From: Bacillus sp. FJAT-27245
GTDB taxonomy: Bacteria; Bacillota; Bacilli; Bacillales; Cytobacillaceae
NCBI RefSeq assembly: GCF_001273955.1
Contig: NZ_LIGI01000001.1
Coordinates: forward strand, 1,728,022 to 1,763,241
Direction: 5' to 3'
DNA: 35,220 bases
Numbering within the stretch: the stretch's first letter is position 1; each line of letters begins with the position of its first letter. Below are positions 1 through 8,804 of the stretch, piece by piece. Made by a program: the position numbers and the translations under genes. The notes under the pieces are model-generated. The model ran no database searches. It saw nothing but the letters and a program-made list of their open reading frames with translations, and was not told where the DNA came from.

Positions 1-1
1 A

Positions 2-226
2 AGGACAATATTGGATGGGATGATTGAGAAATCGTCCCTTACAGGGAAAATCCATCCCCATAAGCTGAGGCATACGTTCGCTACCCATCTTCTTAACAAC
101 GGCGCCGACCTGAGGACAGTCCAGGAACTTCTGGGGCATGCCTTTTTGTCCTCGACGCAAATATACACGCATGTCACGAACGAAAAGCTAAAAAAAACAT
201 ATATGGCCCATCATCCAAGGGCGTAA
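2..226 (+). CDS. xerC: Tyrosine recombinase XerC (CodV), C-terminal fragment
   Basis: This is the last 74 residues of a site-specific tyrosine recombinase; the 5' part lies outside the window. The fragment carries the C-terminal catalytic signature: the H-x-x-R box (HKLRH), the LGH motif, and the Tyr nucleophile in TQIYTHV. XerC-type proteins resolve chromosome dimers at dif. Identification as XerC/CodV rather than XerD or an integrase rests on its position immediately upstream of hslV-hslU-codY, the B. subtilis codV-clpQ-clpY-codY order. The frame is open from base 2, so the gene certainly begins upstream. Confidence 0.9.
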   Translation, partial: RTILDGMIEKSSLTGKIHPHKLRHTFATHLLNNGADLRTVQELLGHAFLSSTQIYTHVTNEKLKKTYMAHHPRA

Positions 227-263
227 AAGCTGAAGAATGCCCAAACATTTAAGGGGGTGCACA

Positions 264-806
264 ATGTCCCAATTTCATGCAACTACGATATTTGCAATCA
301 GGCACAAAGGGAAATGCGCCATGGCCGGAGACGGCCAGGTGACATTCGGCAACGCGGTTGTGATGAAACACACAGCCAAAAAGGTAAGGAAGATATTTAA
401 TGGAAAAGTACTGGCAGGCTTTGCCGGTTCCGTTGCGGACGCGTTTACATTGTTCGAGCTGTTCGAATCAAAGCTTGAGGAATACAACGGAAATTTGCAG
501 CGGGCTGCCGTTGAGCTTGCAAAGGAATGGCGGAGCGACAAGGTTCTTAGAAGGCTTGAAGCGATGCTGATCGTCATGAACGAGGATTATCTCCTTCTTG
601 TAAGCGGGACGGGCGAAGTCATTGAACCGGATGATGGCATTCTTGCCATTGGCTCGGGCGGAAACTATGCCCTGGCTGCCGGCCGTTCATTGAAAAATTT
701 TGCCGGGGACCATTTATCCGCCCGGGAAATCGCAAAGGCTTCATTGGAAGTGGCAGCTGATATATGCGTTTATACAAACACGAATATCATAGTCGAAGAG
801 CTGTAA
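264..806 (+). CDS. hslV: ATP-dependent protease peptidase subunit HslV (ClpQ/CodW)
   Basis: Proteolytic subunit of the two-component HslVU protease, 180 residues. It forms a double-hexamer chamber fed by HslU. I chose the ATG at 264, not the upstream in-frame ATG at 237, because it follows a strong Shine-Dalgarno (AAGGGGGTG, 251-259) and gives the N-terminus [10 protein letters not shown]. This matches the Bacillus CodW type, in which removal of Met exposes a Ser nucleophile five residues before the Thr-Thr of classical HslV. The AGDGQVT and [11 protein letters not shown] segments are typical of the family. It sits 37 bp after xerC and 19 bp before hslU, so it is almost certainly cotranscribed with both. 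Confidence 0.95.
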   Translation: MSQFHATTIFAIRHKGKCAMAGDGQVTFGNAVVMKHTAKKVRKIFNGKVLAGFAGSVADAFTLFELFESKLEEYNGNLQRAAVELAKEWRSDKVLRRLEAMLIVMNEDYLLLVSGTGEVIEPDDGILAIGSGGNYALAAGRSLKNFAGDHLSAREIAKASLEVAADICVYTNTNIIVEEL

Positions 807-825
807 CCGGAAGGAGAATGCGAAT

Positions 826-2232
826 ATGCCAAAGGCACCTAGTTTAACGCCCCGCCAGATCGTCGAAAAACTTGACCAATACATAATTGGCCAAAAGGAC
901 GCCAAAAAAGCGGTAGCAGTGGCGCTTAGGAACAGATATCGCAGGGAAATGCTCGATGAAAGCATCCGCGATGAAATCATTCCGAAAAATATCCTGATGA
1001 TTGGTCCTACAGGAGTAGGAAAAACGGAAATCGCAAGAAGGATTGCCAAATTGACAGGGGCGCCTTTTATTAAAGTAGAGGCAACAAAGTTTACCGAGGT
1101 CGGCTATGTCGGCCGTGACGTCGAGTCGATGGTGCGTGACCTCGTCGAAACGGCTGTCAGGCTTGTCAAGGCTGAAAAAATGCAAAAGGTGAAAGGAAGG
1201 GCGGAAGAAAACGCAAACCGCCGCCTTATCGAACTTTTAGGCCCTTCTGCAAAAAAACAGGCCAGCTACAAAAATCCGCTTGAAATGCTGTTTGGGGGAG
1301 GCAATGCCCAGCCTGAACCAGAAACGGATTCAACCGAGGACTATTCCGCCCAGCAAAAACGGGCCGCCATCAAGGAAAAGCTTGAAAAGGGCGAATTGGA
1401 AAATGAAATAGTTACTGTGGAAGTGGAAGAGCAGGCACCGTCCATGTTTGATATGCTCCAGGGTTCAGGTATGGAGCAGATGGGAATGAATATGCAGGAC
1501 GCGTTCAGCAATCTGTTGCCCAAAAAGAGAAAAAAGAGGAAGCTTACCGTCAGGGAGGCAAGGGCTGTTTTGGCGAACGAGGAAGCCGCGAAGCTGATCG
1601 ATATGGATGAGGTGACCCAGGACGCTGTTTTCCGGGCAGAGCAGTCAGGGATTATTTTCATCGATGAAATCGACAAGATCGCAAGCAAAAGCTCAGGGAG
1701 CGCTTCTGCCGATGTTTCCCGTGAAGGAGTACAAAGGGACATCCTTCCGATTGTTGAAGGCTCGACGGTTGTGACGAAGTATGGCCCGGTGAAGACAGAC
1801 CATGTCCTTTTCATCGCCGCCGGCGCGTTCCACATGGCTAAGCCGTCCGACCTCATTCCTGAATTACAGGGAAGATTCCCGATTCGGGTGGAACTCGGAA
1901 AATTGACAGTCGATGATTTTTACCGAATCCTTGTTGAACCCGACAATGCATTGATAAAACAATACGGAGCTTTATTACAGACAGAAGGTATAGAAATTGA
2001 ATTTTCTGACGATGCTATTCAGAGAATTGCCGAAGTCGCTTTCGAGGTAAACCAAAACACCGACAATATTGGAGCAAGAAGGCTCCATACAATTCTTGAA
2101 AAGCTCCTTGAAGATTTGTCCTTTGAAGCACCAGATATAAACCTTGAAAAAGTGGTCATCACTCCGCAATATGTGGAGGAAAAGCTGGGGGCAATTTCAA
2201 GAAACAAGGATTTAAGCCAGTTCATCCTCTAG
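826..2232 (+). CDS. hslU: ATP-dependent protease ATPase subunit HslU (ClpY/CodX)
   Basis: AAA+ unfoldase that recognises substrates and threads them into HslV; 468 residues, the usual length. Visible landmarks are the Walker A loop GPTGVGKT (residues 60-67), the pore motif GYVG (93-96), a long charged intermediate (I) domain with low-complexity acidic and basic stretches (about 110-260), Walker B IIFIDEID (276-283), and the C-terminal tail DLSQFIL, whose equivalent docks into HslV and activates it. The start is preceded by AAGGAG. The gene lies between hslV and codY, as in B. subtilis. Confidence 0.97.
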   Translation: MPKAPSLTPRQIVEKLDQYIIGQKDAKKAVAVALRNRYRREMLDESIRDEIIPKNILMIGPTGVGKTEIARRIAKLTGAPFIKVEATKFTEVGYVGRDVESMVRDLVETAVRLVKAEKMQKVKGRAEENANRRLIELLGPSAKKQASYKNPLEMLFGGGNAQPEPETDSTEDYSAQQKRAAIKEKLEKGELENEIVTVEVEEQAPSMFDMLQGSGMEQMGMNMQDAFSNLLPKKRKKRKLTVREARAVLANEEAAKLIDMDEVTQDAVFRAEQSGIIFIDEIDKIASKSSGSASADVSREGVQRDILPIVEGSTVVTKYGPVKTDHVLFIAAGAFHMAKPSDLIPELQGRFPIRVELGKLTVDDFYRILVEPDNALIKQYGALLQTEGIEIEFSDDAIQRIAEVAFEVNQNTDNIGARRLHTILEKLLEDLSFEAPDINLEKVVITPQYVEEKLGAISRNKDLSQFIL

Positions 2233-2338
2233 GAAGCCGTTTTGCCACGGCATCCTTAGGGTAAATTCAGAGATGGACATCCCAATAGATGCAGTAATAT
2301 ATTTAGCAATGGATGCAGCAAATAGGAGGAAATGAAAA

Positions 2339-3118
2339 ATGGATTTATTAACAAAAACAAGAAAGATAAACGCTCTTTTGCAAAAAGCGGCAGGTAAACC
2401 GGTCAATTTCAAGGAAATGTCCGAAACCTTAAGTGAAATTATCGAAGCCAACATTTTTGTTGTCAGCCGCAGGGGAAAGCTGCTCGGTTTCGCGATCAAC
2501 CAGCAAATCGAAAACGAGCGGATGAAGAAGATGCTTGAAGACCGCCAGTTCCCGGAGGAGTATACAAACGGCCTCTTCGATATCCATGAAACATCCCCAA
2601 ACCTTGGCGTGGAAAGCGAATATACCGCCTTCCCTGTAGAGAACAAGGATTTGTTCCGCGAAGGGCTTACGACAATCGTGCCGATTATTGGCGGGGGCGA
2701 GCGCCTTGGAACGCTGATTCTAGCAAGGCTGCATGAAAAATTCCATGATGATGACCTGATTCTTGCCGAATACGGCGCGACAGTGGTTGGCATGGAAATT
2801 CTCCGTGAAAAAGCTGAGGAAATCGAAGAGGAAGCTAGGAGCAAAGCGGTTGTCCAAATGGCGATCAGCTCCCTTTCCTATAGCGAGCTAGAAGCGATCG
2901 AGCATATTTTTGAAGAGCTTAATGGCAATGAAGGCCTGCTTGTCGCTTCAAAAATTGCCGACCGTGTGGGCATTACCCGCTCCGTTATCGTTAACGCGCT
3001 AAGGAAACTTGAGAGCGCGGGCGTTATCGAATCACGTTCACTTGGCATGAAGGGAACATACATTAAAGTACTTAATGACAAGTTCCTCGTTGAATTGGAT
3101 AAGCTTCGTTCCAATTAA
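2339..3118 (+). CDS. codY: Global transcriptional regulator CodY
   Basis: GTP- and branched-chain amino acid-sensing repressor that controls adaptation to starvation, including amino acid metabolism and entry to sporulation. It has 259 residues, the same as B. subtilis CodY. The N-terminal GAF-type ligand domain (about 1-155) is followed by a linker helix and a winged helix-turn-helix, whose recognition region starts at A203 ([20 protein letters not shown]). The start follows AGGAGG (2322-2327). A 106-bp gap separates it from hslU, and a strong terminator follows at 3128. In B. subtilis the fla/che operon comes next; here rpsB does. Confidence 0.98.
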   Translation: MDLLTKTRKINALLQKAAGKPVNFKEMSETLSEIIEANIFVVSRRGKLLGFAINQQIENERMKKMLEDRQFPEEYTNGLFDIHETSPNLGVESEYTAFPVENKDLFREGLTTIVPIIGGGERLGTLILARLHEKFHDDDLILAEYGATVVGMEILREKAEEIEEEARSKAVVQMAISSLSYSELEAIEHIFEELNGNEGLLVASKIADRVGITRSVIVNALRKLESAGVIESRSLGMKGTYIKVLNDKFLVELDKLRSN

Positions 3119-3127
3119 TGAATTGCT

Positions 3128-3164
3128 GCCTGCCGGGCGTTTAACCGGCAGGCATTTATTTTTT
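3128..3164 (+). terminator. Intrinsic terminator after codY
   Basis: Perfect 9-bp stem GCCTGCCGG / CCGGCAGGC (3128-3136 with 3145-3153), an 8-nt loop, then a T-rich tract ATTTATTTTTT. It ends the xerC-hslVU-codY unit. Confidence 0.9.
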
Positions 3165-3165
3165 A

Positions 3166-3467
3166 GGCTGTGTTATAGAACGATGTTGATTTTTAAATAC
3201 GTTGATTGAAGCGGAGGGCACCGACTCCTCGAAAATCCTCAATTATGCTATCGCATAATTTTCGTGCGATGCAGATTCTTGGAAGCTTTCCTTGCGCTAC
3301 CGCGTTTCCTTGGTGCGTGGGCAAATTCGATGATGCCAGTCAGTGTCCTGCGGGATGCAGCGGCAAATTGGAGACCCCGCAGGCGCAACCGCCGAGGAGG
3401 CTCCAATGTCACCCCGCGGAAAGCGTGTGCCAGGAGCGGAAAGCAACATCCAAGTTTAACTGAGCCA
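3166..3467. repeat. Interspersed repeat R1, full-length copy
   Basis: A non-coding element of about 300 bp fills the codY-rpsB gap. Its ends are imperfect inverted repeats: GGCTGTGTTA on the left and TAACTGAGCC on the right. Nested inverted pairs lie inside: GTTGATT near the left end with GCAAC near the right, GGCAC with GTGTGCC, and CCTGCGGG (3347-3354) with CCCGCAGG further on. The central part carries an extra small hairpin (AATTATGC / GCATAATT, about 3240-3260). I recognise the general type as an interspersed repeat common in Bacillaceae genomes but cannot give it an accepted name. Two short ORFs through it have no coding character. A truncated relative is at 5839-5896. Confidence 0.75.
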
Positions 3468-3508
3468 TTTTTTAAAACAGAAAAGTGTTCGGTTTTTAAA
3501 TGAAATTC

Positions 3509-3537
3509 TTGATTGTCGTTTCGTCTTATGCTATATT
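3509..3537 (+). promoter_or_regulatory. SigmaA promoter of rpsB
   Basis: TTGATT (3509-3514), a 17-bp spacer, and TATATT (3532-3537). It lies just downstream of repeat R1 and gives a leader of about 110 nt before rpsB. Confidence 0.7.
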
Positions 3538-3542
3538 ACTAC

Positions 3543-4362
<820 letters not shown>

Positions 4363-4390
4363 GCAAAAAATTGTTCAACCACGGTAAATA

Positions 4391-4430
4391 AAAAGGTGAT
4401 AAGAGGGAACACCCTTTATCACCTTTTTTT
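4391..4430 (+). terminator. Intrinsic terminator after rpsB
   Basis: AAGGTGATAA pairs with TTATCACCTT, extended inside by GGG/CCC around an AACA loop, followed by seven T residues. It separates rpsB from tsf. Confidence 0.9.
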
Positions 4431-4431
4431 A

Positions 4432-4692
4432 AAGGAAAAGCGGAAAGTAGCCGTTAAGCGCCGTATGGCCTGGAGGGCCTCGACATGAGATAAAGGAAAC
4501 ACGAAGAGCGAAGCTACTGCTCTGAATCACTTCATGAAGCAACATCTTCGAAAAGCTACGTGGGCTTTGCGACGAGCTGAAGGTATGCTTCCATGAATAA
4601 GCTATGGCGCAGGAGCACTATGCGATTCGATGTTGACTTATCGTAGTGAGAGGACCGAAGGACACTAGACGCTGGCTACTGGAGCTAGATAA
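4432..4692 (+). repeat. Interspersed repeat R2, copy 1 (+ orientation)
   Basis: Non-coding element of about 260 bp with head GGAAAAGCGGAAAG and tail GGAGCTAGATAA. Its tail-proximal 130 bases match, in reverse complement, the repeat copy at 7366-7567 with roughly 80% identity by eye. Shared blocks include AGTGT-CTTCGGTCC, TCAACATCGA, TGCGCCATAGC and ATGGAAGCATA when read on the minus strand. It was inserted between the rpsB terminator and the tsf promoter. Confidence 0.75.
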
Positions 4693-4735
4693 GGAAAAGC
4701 GGGCCACGCTTGTTGTTTAAGCCGGAGCGACATCC
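4691..4735 (+). repeat. Interspersed repeat R2, truncated head
   Basis: Immediately after copy 1 a second head appears (AAGGAAAAGCGGGCC, then a TTGTT-rich segment and GAGCGACA) but no matching tail follows. It looks like a truncated tandem member of the same family. Confidence 0.4.
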
Positions 4736-4760
4736 GCATAATAAGTAGCGGTGAAACAGG

Positions 4761-4790
4761 TTTACAATGTCCCAGGCTGGCTATGATAAT
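4761..4790 (+). promoter_or_regulatory. SigmaA promoter of tsf
   Basis: TTTACA (4761-4766), a 17-bp spacer, and TGATAA (4784-4789; GATAAT with an 18-bp spacer is an alternative). It gives a leader of about 70 nt. Because rpsB has a strong terminator, tsf needs this promoter. Confidence 0.6.
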
Positions 4791-4864
4791 ACAGTAGTGA
4801 TATGCACCGTGGACTGCAGAAACTTACCGAACATTTGTACATAGATTAAAAGGAGGAAATTCTC

Positions 4865-5749
4865 ATGGCAATTACTGCTCAAATGGTTAAAGAACTTCGT
4901 GAAAAAACAGGTGCAGGCATGCTTGACTGCAAAAAAGCCCTTCAGGAAACGGAAGGCGATATGGAAAAAGCAATTGACTTCCTTCGCGAAAAAGGAATTG
5001 CGAAGGCTGCCAAAAAAGGCGACCGTATCGCTGCTGAAGGCCTTGCCGCAATCAAAGTTGAAGGAAACAATGCTGTTATCCTTGAAGTGAACTCCGAAAC
5101 TGACTTCGTTGCGAAAAACGAAGGATTCCAAACTCTTGTTCAGGAGCTAGCTTCCCATCTCCTCACCAACAAGCCTGCTTCAGTCGAAGAAACGTTGGGC
5201 CAAAAGATGGACAATGGCTCTAGCGTTGAAGAGCACATTAATTCCGCAATTGCGAAGATTGGTGAAAAGCTTTCCCTTCGCCGCTTTGAAATCAAAACAA
5301 AGACTGACAATGATGCTTTCGGCGCATACCTTCACATGGGTGGCCGTATCGCGGTTCTATCTGTTCTTGAAGGCAGCGCGGATGAAAGTGTTGCGAAGGA
5401 TGTTTCCATGCACATCGCAGCCCTTAACCCTAAATATGTATCCCGCGACGAAGTATCCGCTGATGAAATCGAGCGTGAGCGCCAGGTTCTTACTCAGCAG
5501 GCCTTGAACGAAGGCAAGCCTGAGAACATTGTTGCCAAAATGGTTGAAGGCCGCCTAGGAAAATACTTTGAAGATGTATGCCTCCTTGATCAGACATTCG
5601 TTAAGAATCCTGACCAAAAAGTTCGCCAGTTCGTTGAGTCCAAAGGCGCGACTGTTCGTGAATTCGTACGCTATGAAGTAGGCGAAGGCATTGAGAAGCG
5701 TGAAGACAACTTTGCCGAAGAAGTTATGAGCCAGGTAAACAAAAAATAA
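4865..5749 (+). CDS. tsf: Elongation factor Ts
   Basis: Guanine nucleotide exchange factor that reloads EF-Tu with GTP; 294 residues, the usual length. The N-terminal UBA-like domain with the signature [16 protein letters not shown] (about 11-26) and the following core with [10 protein letters not shown] are clear. The Shine-Dalgarno AAAGGAGG is strong. Codon use is biased as in rpsB. The gene is flanked by its own promoter and by a three-hairpin 3' region ending in a terminator at 5802. Confidence 0.98.
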   Translation: MAITAQMVKELREKTGAGMLDCKKALQETEGDMEKAIDFLREKGIAKAAKKGDRIAAEGLAAIKVEGNNAVILEVNSETDFVAKNEGFQTLVQELASHLLTNKPASVEETLGQKMDNGSSVEEHINSAIAKIGEKLSLRRFEIKTKTDNDAFGAYLHMGGRIAVLSVLEGSADESVAKDVSMHIAALNPKYVSRDEVSADEIERERQVLTQQALNEGKPENIVAKMVEGRLGKYFEDVCLLDQTFVKNPDQKVRQFVESKGATVREFVRYEVGEGIEKREDNFAEEVMSQVNKK

Positions 5750-5801
5750 CCACTTCATTTGGATAGGCGTTTATCGCCATTTGAAACTTGTTTCAAAACG
5801 G

Positions 5802-5831
5802 ATAGGGAACACACGGTGTTCCCTATTTTTA
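5802..5831 (+). terminator. Intrinsic terminator after tsf
   Basis: Perfect 11-bp stem ATAGGGAACAC / GTGTTCCCTAT with a 3-nt loop, followed by TTTTT. Two smaller hairpins precede it: GGCG/CGCC around 5766-5777, and TTTGAAAC/GTTTCAAA at 5780-5797. Confidence 0.92.
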
Positions 5832-5838
5832 AAGGAAA

Positions 5839-5896
5839 GGCAATGTTAGAGGATCGTGTTGATTATTACTAAGTTGATTGAAGCGGAGGGAACCGG
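5839..5896. repeat. Interspersed repeat R1, truncated left end
   Basis: About 58 bases align with the left end of R1 at 3167-3224: the GGC-xTGTTA start, a GTTGATT block, and the long common stretch GTTGATTGAAGCGGAGGG. Similarity then stops. The rest of the gap to pyrH (5897-6017) has no clear feature apart from the AGGAGG before pyrH. Confidence 0.7.
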
Positions 5897-6017
5897 CTTT
5901 CATGGAAGCGTCTACCTTTAGTGGAAATCACTGATGCGGACATCCGCCATTACAGGTTGGTGATCCGATTTCTTCTGATCAGGCATACGATAGCCTCAGA
6001 TTACATAGGAGGTTTTT

Positions 6018-6740
6018 ATGAGCAATCCCAAATATAAACGTGTTGTATTAAAATTAAGTGGAGAGGCCCTTGCCGGTGATGCTGGCTTCGGAATCAACCC
6101 TGCATTCATTAAATCCATAGCCGAACAGGTAAAGGAAGTTGCCGAACTGGGCGTCGAGGTAGCAGTCGTCGTTGGGGGAGGAAACATTTGGCGGGGGAAA
6201 ATCGGTGAAGAAATGGGCATGGACCGTGCCACTGCCGATTATATGGGGATGCTTGCCACAGTAATGAACTCATTGGCTCTTCAGGATAGCCTGGAGCAGC
6301 TAGGAATAGAAACCCGCGTACAGACCTCAATTGAAATGCGCCAGGTAGCCGAGCCTTATATTCGCCGCCGCGCAATTCGCCACCTTGAAAAAACCCGGGT
6401 CGTCATTTTTGCAGCCGGAACAGGCAACCCTTATTTCTCGACAGATACGACTGCCGCGCTCCGTGCAGCCGAGATTGAAGCGGATGTCATTTTAATGGCC
6501 AAGAACAATGTGGACGGGGTTTACTCCGCCGATCCGCGCCACGATAAAGATGCGAAGAAATACGAGCAGCTATCCTATCTGGATGTGTTGAAGGAAGGCC
6601 TGGCTGTCATGGATTCGACCGCTTCATCACTGTGCATGGACAATGACATTCCGTTAATCGTTTTCTCAATTATGGAAAAAGGCAATATTAAACGTGTAGT
6701 AATGGGTGAAAAAATCGGAACTATTGTTAGGGGGAAATAA
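6018..6740 (+). CDS. pyrH: Uridylate kinase (UMP kinase)
   Basis: Phosphorylates UMP to UDP using ATP in pyrimidine nucleotide synthesis; a hexameric amino acid kinase-fold enzyme usually regulated by GTP and UTP. It has 240 residues, the family length. Key motifs are KLSGEAL (12-18), the glycine-rich GGGNIWRG (53-60), [17 protein letters not shown] and [16 protein letters not shown] lies 7 bp before the ATG. It is coupled to frr with a 2-bp gap. No convincing promoter was found in the 5832-6017 gap, although the tsf terminator upstream implies one. Confidence 0.98.
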   Translation: MSNPKYKRVVLKLSGEALAGDAGFGINPAFIKSIAEQVKEVAELGVEVAVVVGGGNIWRGKIGEEMGMDRATADYMGMLATVMNSLALQDSLEQLGIETRVQTSIEMRQVAEPYIRRRAIRHLEKTRVVIFAAGTGNPYFSTDTTAALRAAEIEADVILMAKNNVDGVYSADPRHDKDAKKYEQLSYLDVLKEGLAVMDSTASSLCMDNDIPLIVFSIMEKGNIKRVVMGEKIGTIVRGK

Positions 6741-6742
6741 TA

Positions 6743-7300
6743 ATGCCGAAACAAGTCATCAACAACGCAAAGGAAAAAATGGCGAAAGCGATCCAAGCGT
6801 ATACCCGCGAACTTGCTTCTATTAGGGCTGGCAGGGCGAGCGCATCTCTCCTTGACCGGATAACAGTCGACTATTATGGAGCTCCGACTCCGGTAAACCA
6901 GCTTGCTGGCATCAGTACGCCAGAAGCAAGGCTACTTGTCATCCAGCCATATGACAAGAGCATTTTGAACGACATCGAGAAGGCTATCCTGAAATCGGAC
7001 CTTGGGCTAAATCCATCAAACGATGGCTCACTGATCCGGATTGCGATTCCGCAATTGACAGAGGAACGCCGCAAAGAGCTTGTGAAAGTTGTTAAAAAGG
7101 AGTCCGAAGATGCTAAGGTTGCTATCCGGAATATCCGCCGCGACGCCAACGATGACCTGAAGAAGCTCGAAAAGAACGGCGAAATCACGGAAGACGACCT
7201 TCGTGGCTATTCCGATGATATCCAGAAAATGACCGATGACCACATTAACAAAATCGACCAGATTACAAAGGACAAAGAAAAGGAAATCATGGAGGTCTAA
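6743..7300 (+). CDS. frr: Ribosome recycling factor
   Basis: Splits the post-termination ribosome together with EF-G. It has 185 residues, identical in length to B. subtilis RRF. The three-helix bundle is visible in the long amphipathic segments, with conserved SIRAGRAS near the start, the hinge to the small beta domain around [18 protein letters not shown], and the closing helix rich in K, D and E. It is translationally coupled to pyrH (2-bp gap) and is followed by a terminator at 7323. Confidence 0.98.
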   Translation: MPKQVINNAKEKMAKAIQAYTRELASIRAGRASASLLDRITVDYYGAPTPVNQLAGISTPEARLLVIQPYDKSILNDIEKAILKSDLGLNPSNDGSLIRIAIPQLTEERRKELVKVVKKESEDAKVAIRNIRRDANDDLKKLEKNGEITEDDLRGYSDDIQKMTDDHINKIDQITKDKEKEIMEV

Positions 7301-7322
7301 CATTCCAGGAATTCCAGCCGGT

Positions 7323-7347
7323 AAAAAGCCCCTTAATGGGGTTTTTT
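7323..7347 (+). terminator. Intrinsic terminator after frr
   Basis: AAAAAGCCCC pairs with GGGGTTTTTT around a TTAAT loop. The A-tract/T-tract symmetry means it could act on both strands. Confidence 0.88.
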
Positions 7348-7365
7348 CCACTTTCGGGGCTTATA

Positions 7366-7567
7366 TTGTCTAGCTCTAGCGCCCAGCGCATAGTGTACTT
7401 CGGTCCCCCCCGCTAAGATAAATCAACATCGATTCGCTTCTGCTCGTGCGCCATAGCCTAATGATGGAAGCATATCTTCAGCTCGACCGCAAAGCTGTAG
7501 GGAGGCAACTCAGCAGCCGCTTCCCTACAGTCCTGTCGACCGCTAAACGGGCGATTGGGCTTTTCTA
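7366..7567 (-). repeat. Interspersed repeat R2, copy 2 (- orientation)
   Basis: Read on the minus strand it has head TAGAAAAGCCCAATCGCCCG and tail AGAGCTAGACAA, matching the head and tail of the copies at 4432 and 7659. About 130 tail-proximal bases match copy 1 in inverted orientation. The head half contains a 9-bp hairpin (CTGTAGGGA at 7495-7503 with TCCCTACAG at 7522-7530). Minus-strand ORFs through it have no recognisable protein character. Confidence 0.75.
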
Positions 7568-7617
7568 AGAAAATTGGCGGCATTATGCTTTTTAAAAGAG
7601 ATATCTTCGCCCTTTTT

Positions 7618-7626
7618 TGGTATGAT
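7618..7626 (+). promoter_or_regulatory. Candidate extended -10 promoter for uppS
   Basis: TGG-TATGAT (TGn plus a -10 hexamer) with no good -35. It lies between two R2 copies; if used, the uppS leader would be about 250 nt and would carry repeat copies 3 and 4. A promoter is needed because frr ends in a strong terminator. Confidence 0.45.
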
Positions 7627-7658
7627 AAAAGCATGCCAAAAAAACCAGGGCATATACA

Positions 7659-7783
7659 TAGAAAAGCGAAGGGGCCTTGCCCGGGGGCGACAAGCGCTGG
7701 AAGGCCTGAAACGGAAGCCCGCACTTAGGCTTCAGTTGATGGGCTGAAGCGACCACGAGCCCCCAGGCCCCGCAGCTGGACAA
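7659..7783 (+). repeat. Interspersed repeat R2, copy 3 (+ orientation)
   Basis: GC-rich element with head TAGAAAAGCGAAGGGGCC and tail GCAGCTGGACAA. It is a shorter, divergent family member, abutted one base later by copy 4, whose first 33 nt (7784-7816) are identical to 7658-7690. Confidence 0.65.
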
Positions 7784-7784
7784 A

Positions 7785-7830
7785 TAGAAAAGCGAAGGGG
7801 CCTTGCCCGGGGGCGAGCCCACCCTGCGAA
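7785..7830 (+). repeat. Interspersed repeat R2, copy 4 (truncated)
   Basis: The head is identical to copy 3 over 33 nt (exact direct repeat 7658-7690 and 7784-7816, 126 bp apart), but the sequence diverges after GGGGGCGA and no tail is seen before uppS. The right boundary is approximate. Confidence 0.6.
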
Positions 7831-7881
7831 GGTTTCAACCCTTTATCGGAGGGAGATTGATTGGATTGGAGGAGCAAGAAC

Positions 7882-8667
7882 ATGATAAATAAACTTAAAA
7901 TTTGGAAGACCCAACATGCCCCTTCCACTCTCCGAGACAGGATAGACTGCGTTAAAAGCGCCGGAGTGCCGGCCCATATTGCGATTATTATGGACGGGAA
8001 CGGGCGCTGGGCCAAAAAAAGAGCGATGCCTAGAATCGCGGGGCATCATGAAGGAATGAAAGTTGTCAGGAGAATGACGAGGCTTGCCAATGAACTTGGC
8101 ATCGGAACCTTAACATTATATGCTTTTTCAACAGAAAATTGGAAAAGGCCAAAAAAAGAAGTCGATTATTTGATGCAGCTGCCTGAAGAGTTTCTCGGCT
8201 CATTTCTTCCGGAGCTTGTGAAAGAAAATGTCCGGGTCGAAATGATGGGCTACAAGGAAAAGCTTCCTCCACACACCTTGAAGGCCATTAATCGGGCAAT
8301 TGAAGAGACGAAGGGAAATACGGGACTCGTCCTCAATTTTGCCTTGAATTACGGTAGCAGGGCTGAGATTATTGATGCTGTGAAACATGTCTTAAAAGAC
8401 TGCCAGAGTGGTATACTGAATGGAAACAGCCTTGACGAAGAAGCCTTTTCCTCCTATTTGATGACTTCAAAGATGGCTGACCCGGACCTATTAATCCGTA
8501 CGAGTGGAGAGATTCGTCTTAGCAATTTTATGCTCTGGCAGCTTGCATATACGGAGTTTTGGTTTACGGATGTACTTTGGCCGGATTTTGGCGAGGAGAA
8601 TTTCCTGGAAGCAGTCGAGGCCTACCAAAACCGGCAGCGAAGATTCGGCGGGCTTGAAGGCTCCTAA
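7882..8667 (+). CDS. uppS: Undecaprenyl diphosphate synthase (cis-prenyltransferase)
   Basis: Condenses eight isopentenyl units onto farnesyl diphosphate to give C55-PP, the lipid carrier for peptidoglycan and teichoic acid. It has 261 residues from the ATG at 7882, chosen over the in-frame TTG at 7861 because GGAGGAG lies just before it and the N-terminus then matches the family. The signature IIMDGNGRWA (36-45) contains the catalytic Asp38; RTSGEIRLSNFMLWQ and the C-terminal RFGGL are also present. The membrane-associated product feeds the same pathway as dxr and cell-wall synthesis; cdsA follows. Confidence 0.97.
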   Translation: MINKLKIWKTQHAPSTLRDRIDCVKSAGVPAHIAIIMDGNGRWAKKRAMPRIAGHHEGMKVVRRMTRLANELGIGTLTLYAFSTENWKRPKKEVDYLMQLPEEFLGSFLPELVKENVRVEMMGYKEKLPPHTLKAINRAIEETKGNTGLVLNFALNYGSRAEIIDAVKHVLKDCQSGILNGNSLDEEAFSSYLMTSKMADPDLLIRTSGEIRLSNFMLWQLAYTEFWFTDVLWPDFGEENFLEAVEAYQNRQRRFGGLEGS

Positions 8668-8804
8668 AGAGTGTTGGTTACATTTAACGCATCGGGTTAT
8701 AACGGAGCGACCCGCCGATTCGCCATTTATACGAGAAGGAGGAAAGGCAGATCGCCCCGCCAAACCGCGCGTTTTTTTTGGAAGGGCTGATTGCCTAAGA
8801 TTCA

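Noticed and set aside
3206-3503. Two short + strand ORFs between codY and rpsB
   Set aside because: They lie wholly in or over repeat R1, lack ribosome binding sites and resemble no protein family.
7458-8049. Several overlapping minus-strand ORFs before and over the start of uppS
   Set aside because: Translations mirror the GC-rich R2 repeats and the antisense of uppS; no start signals or family features.
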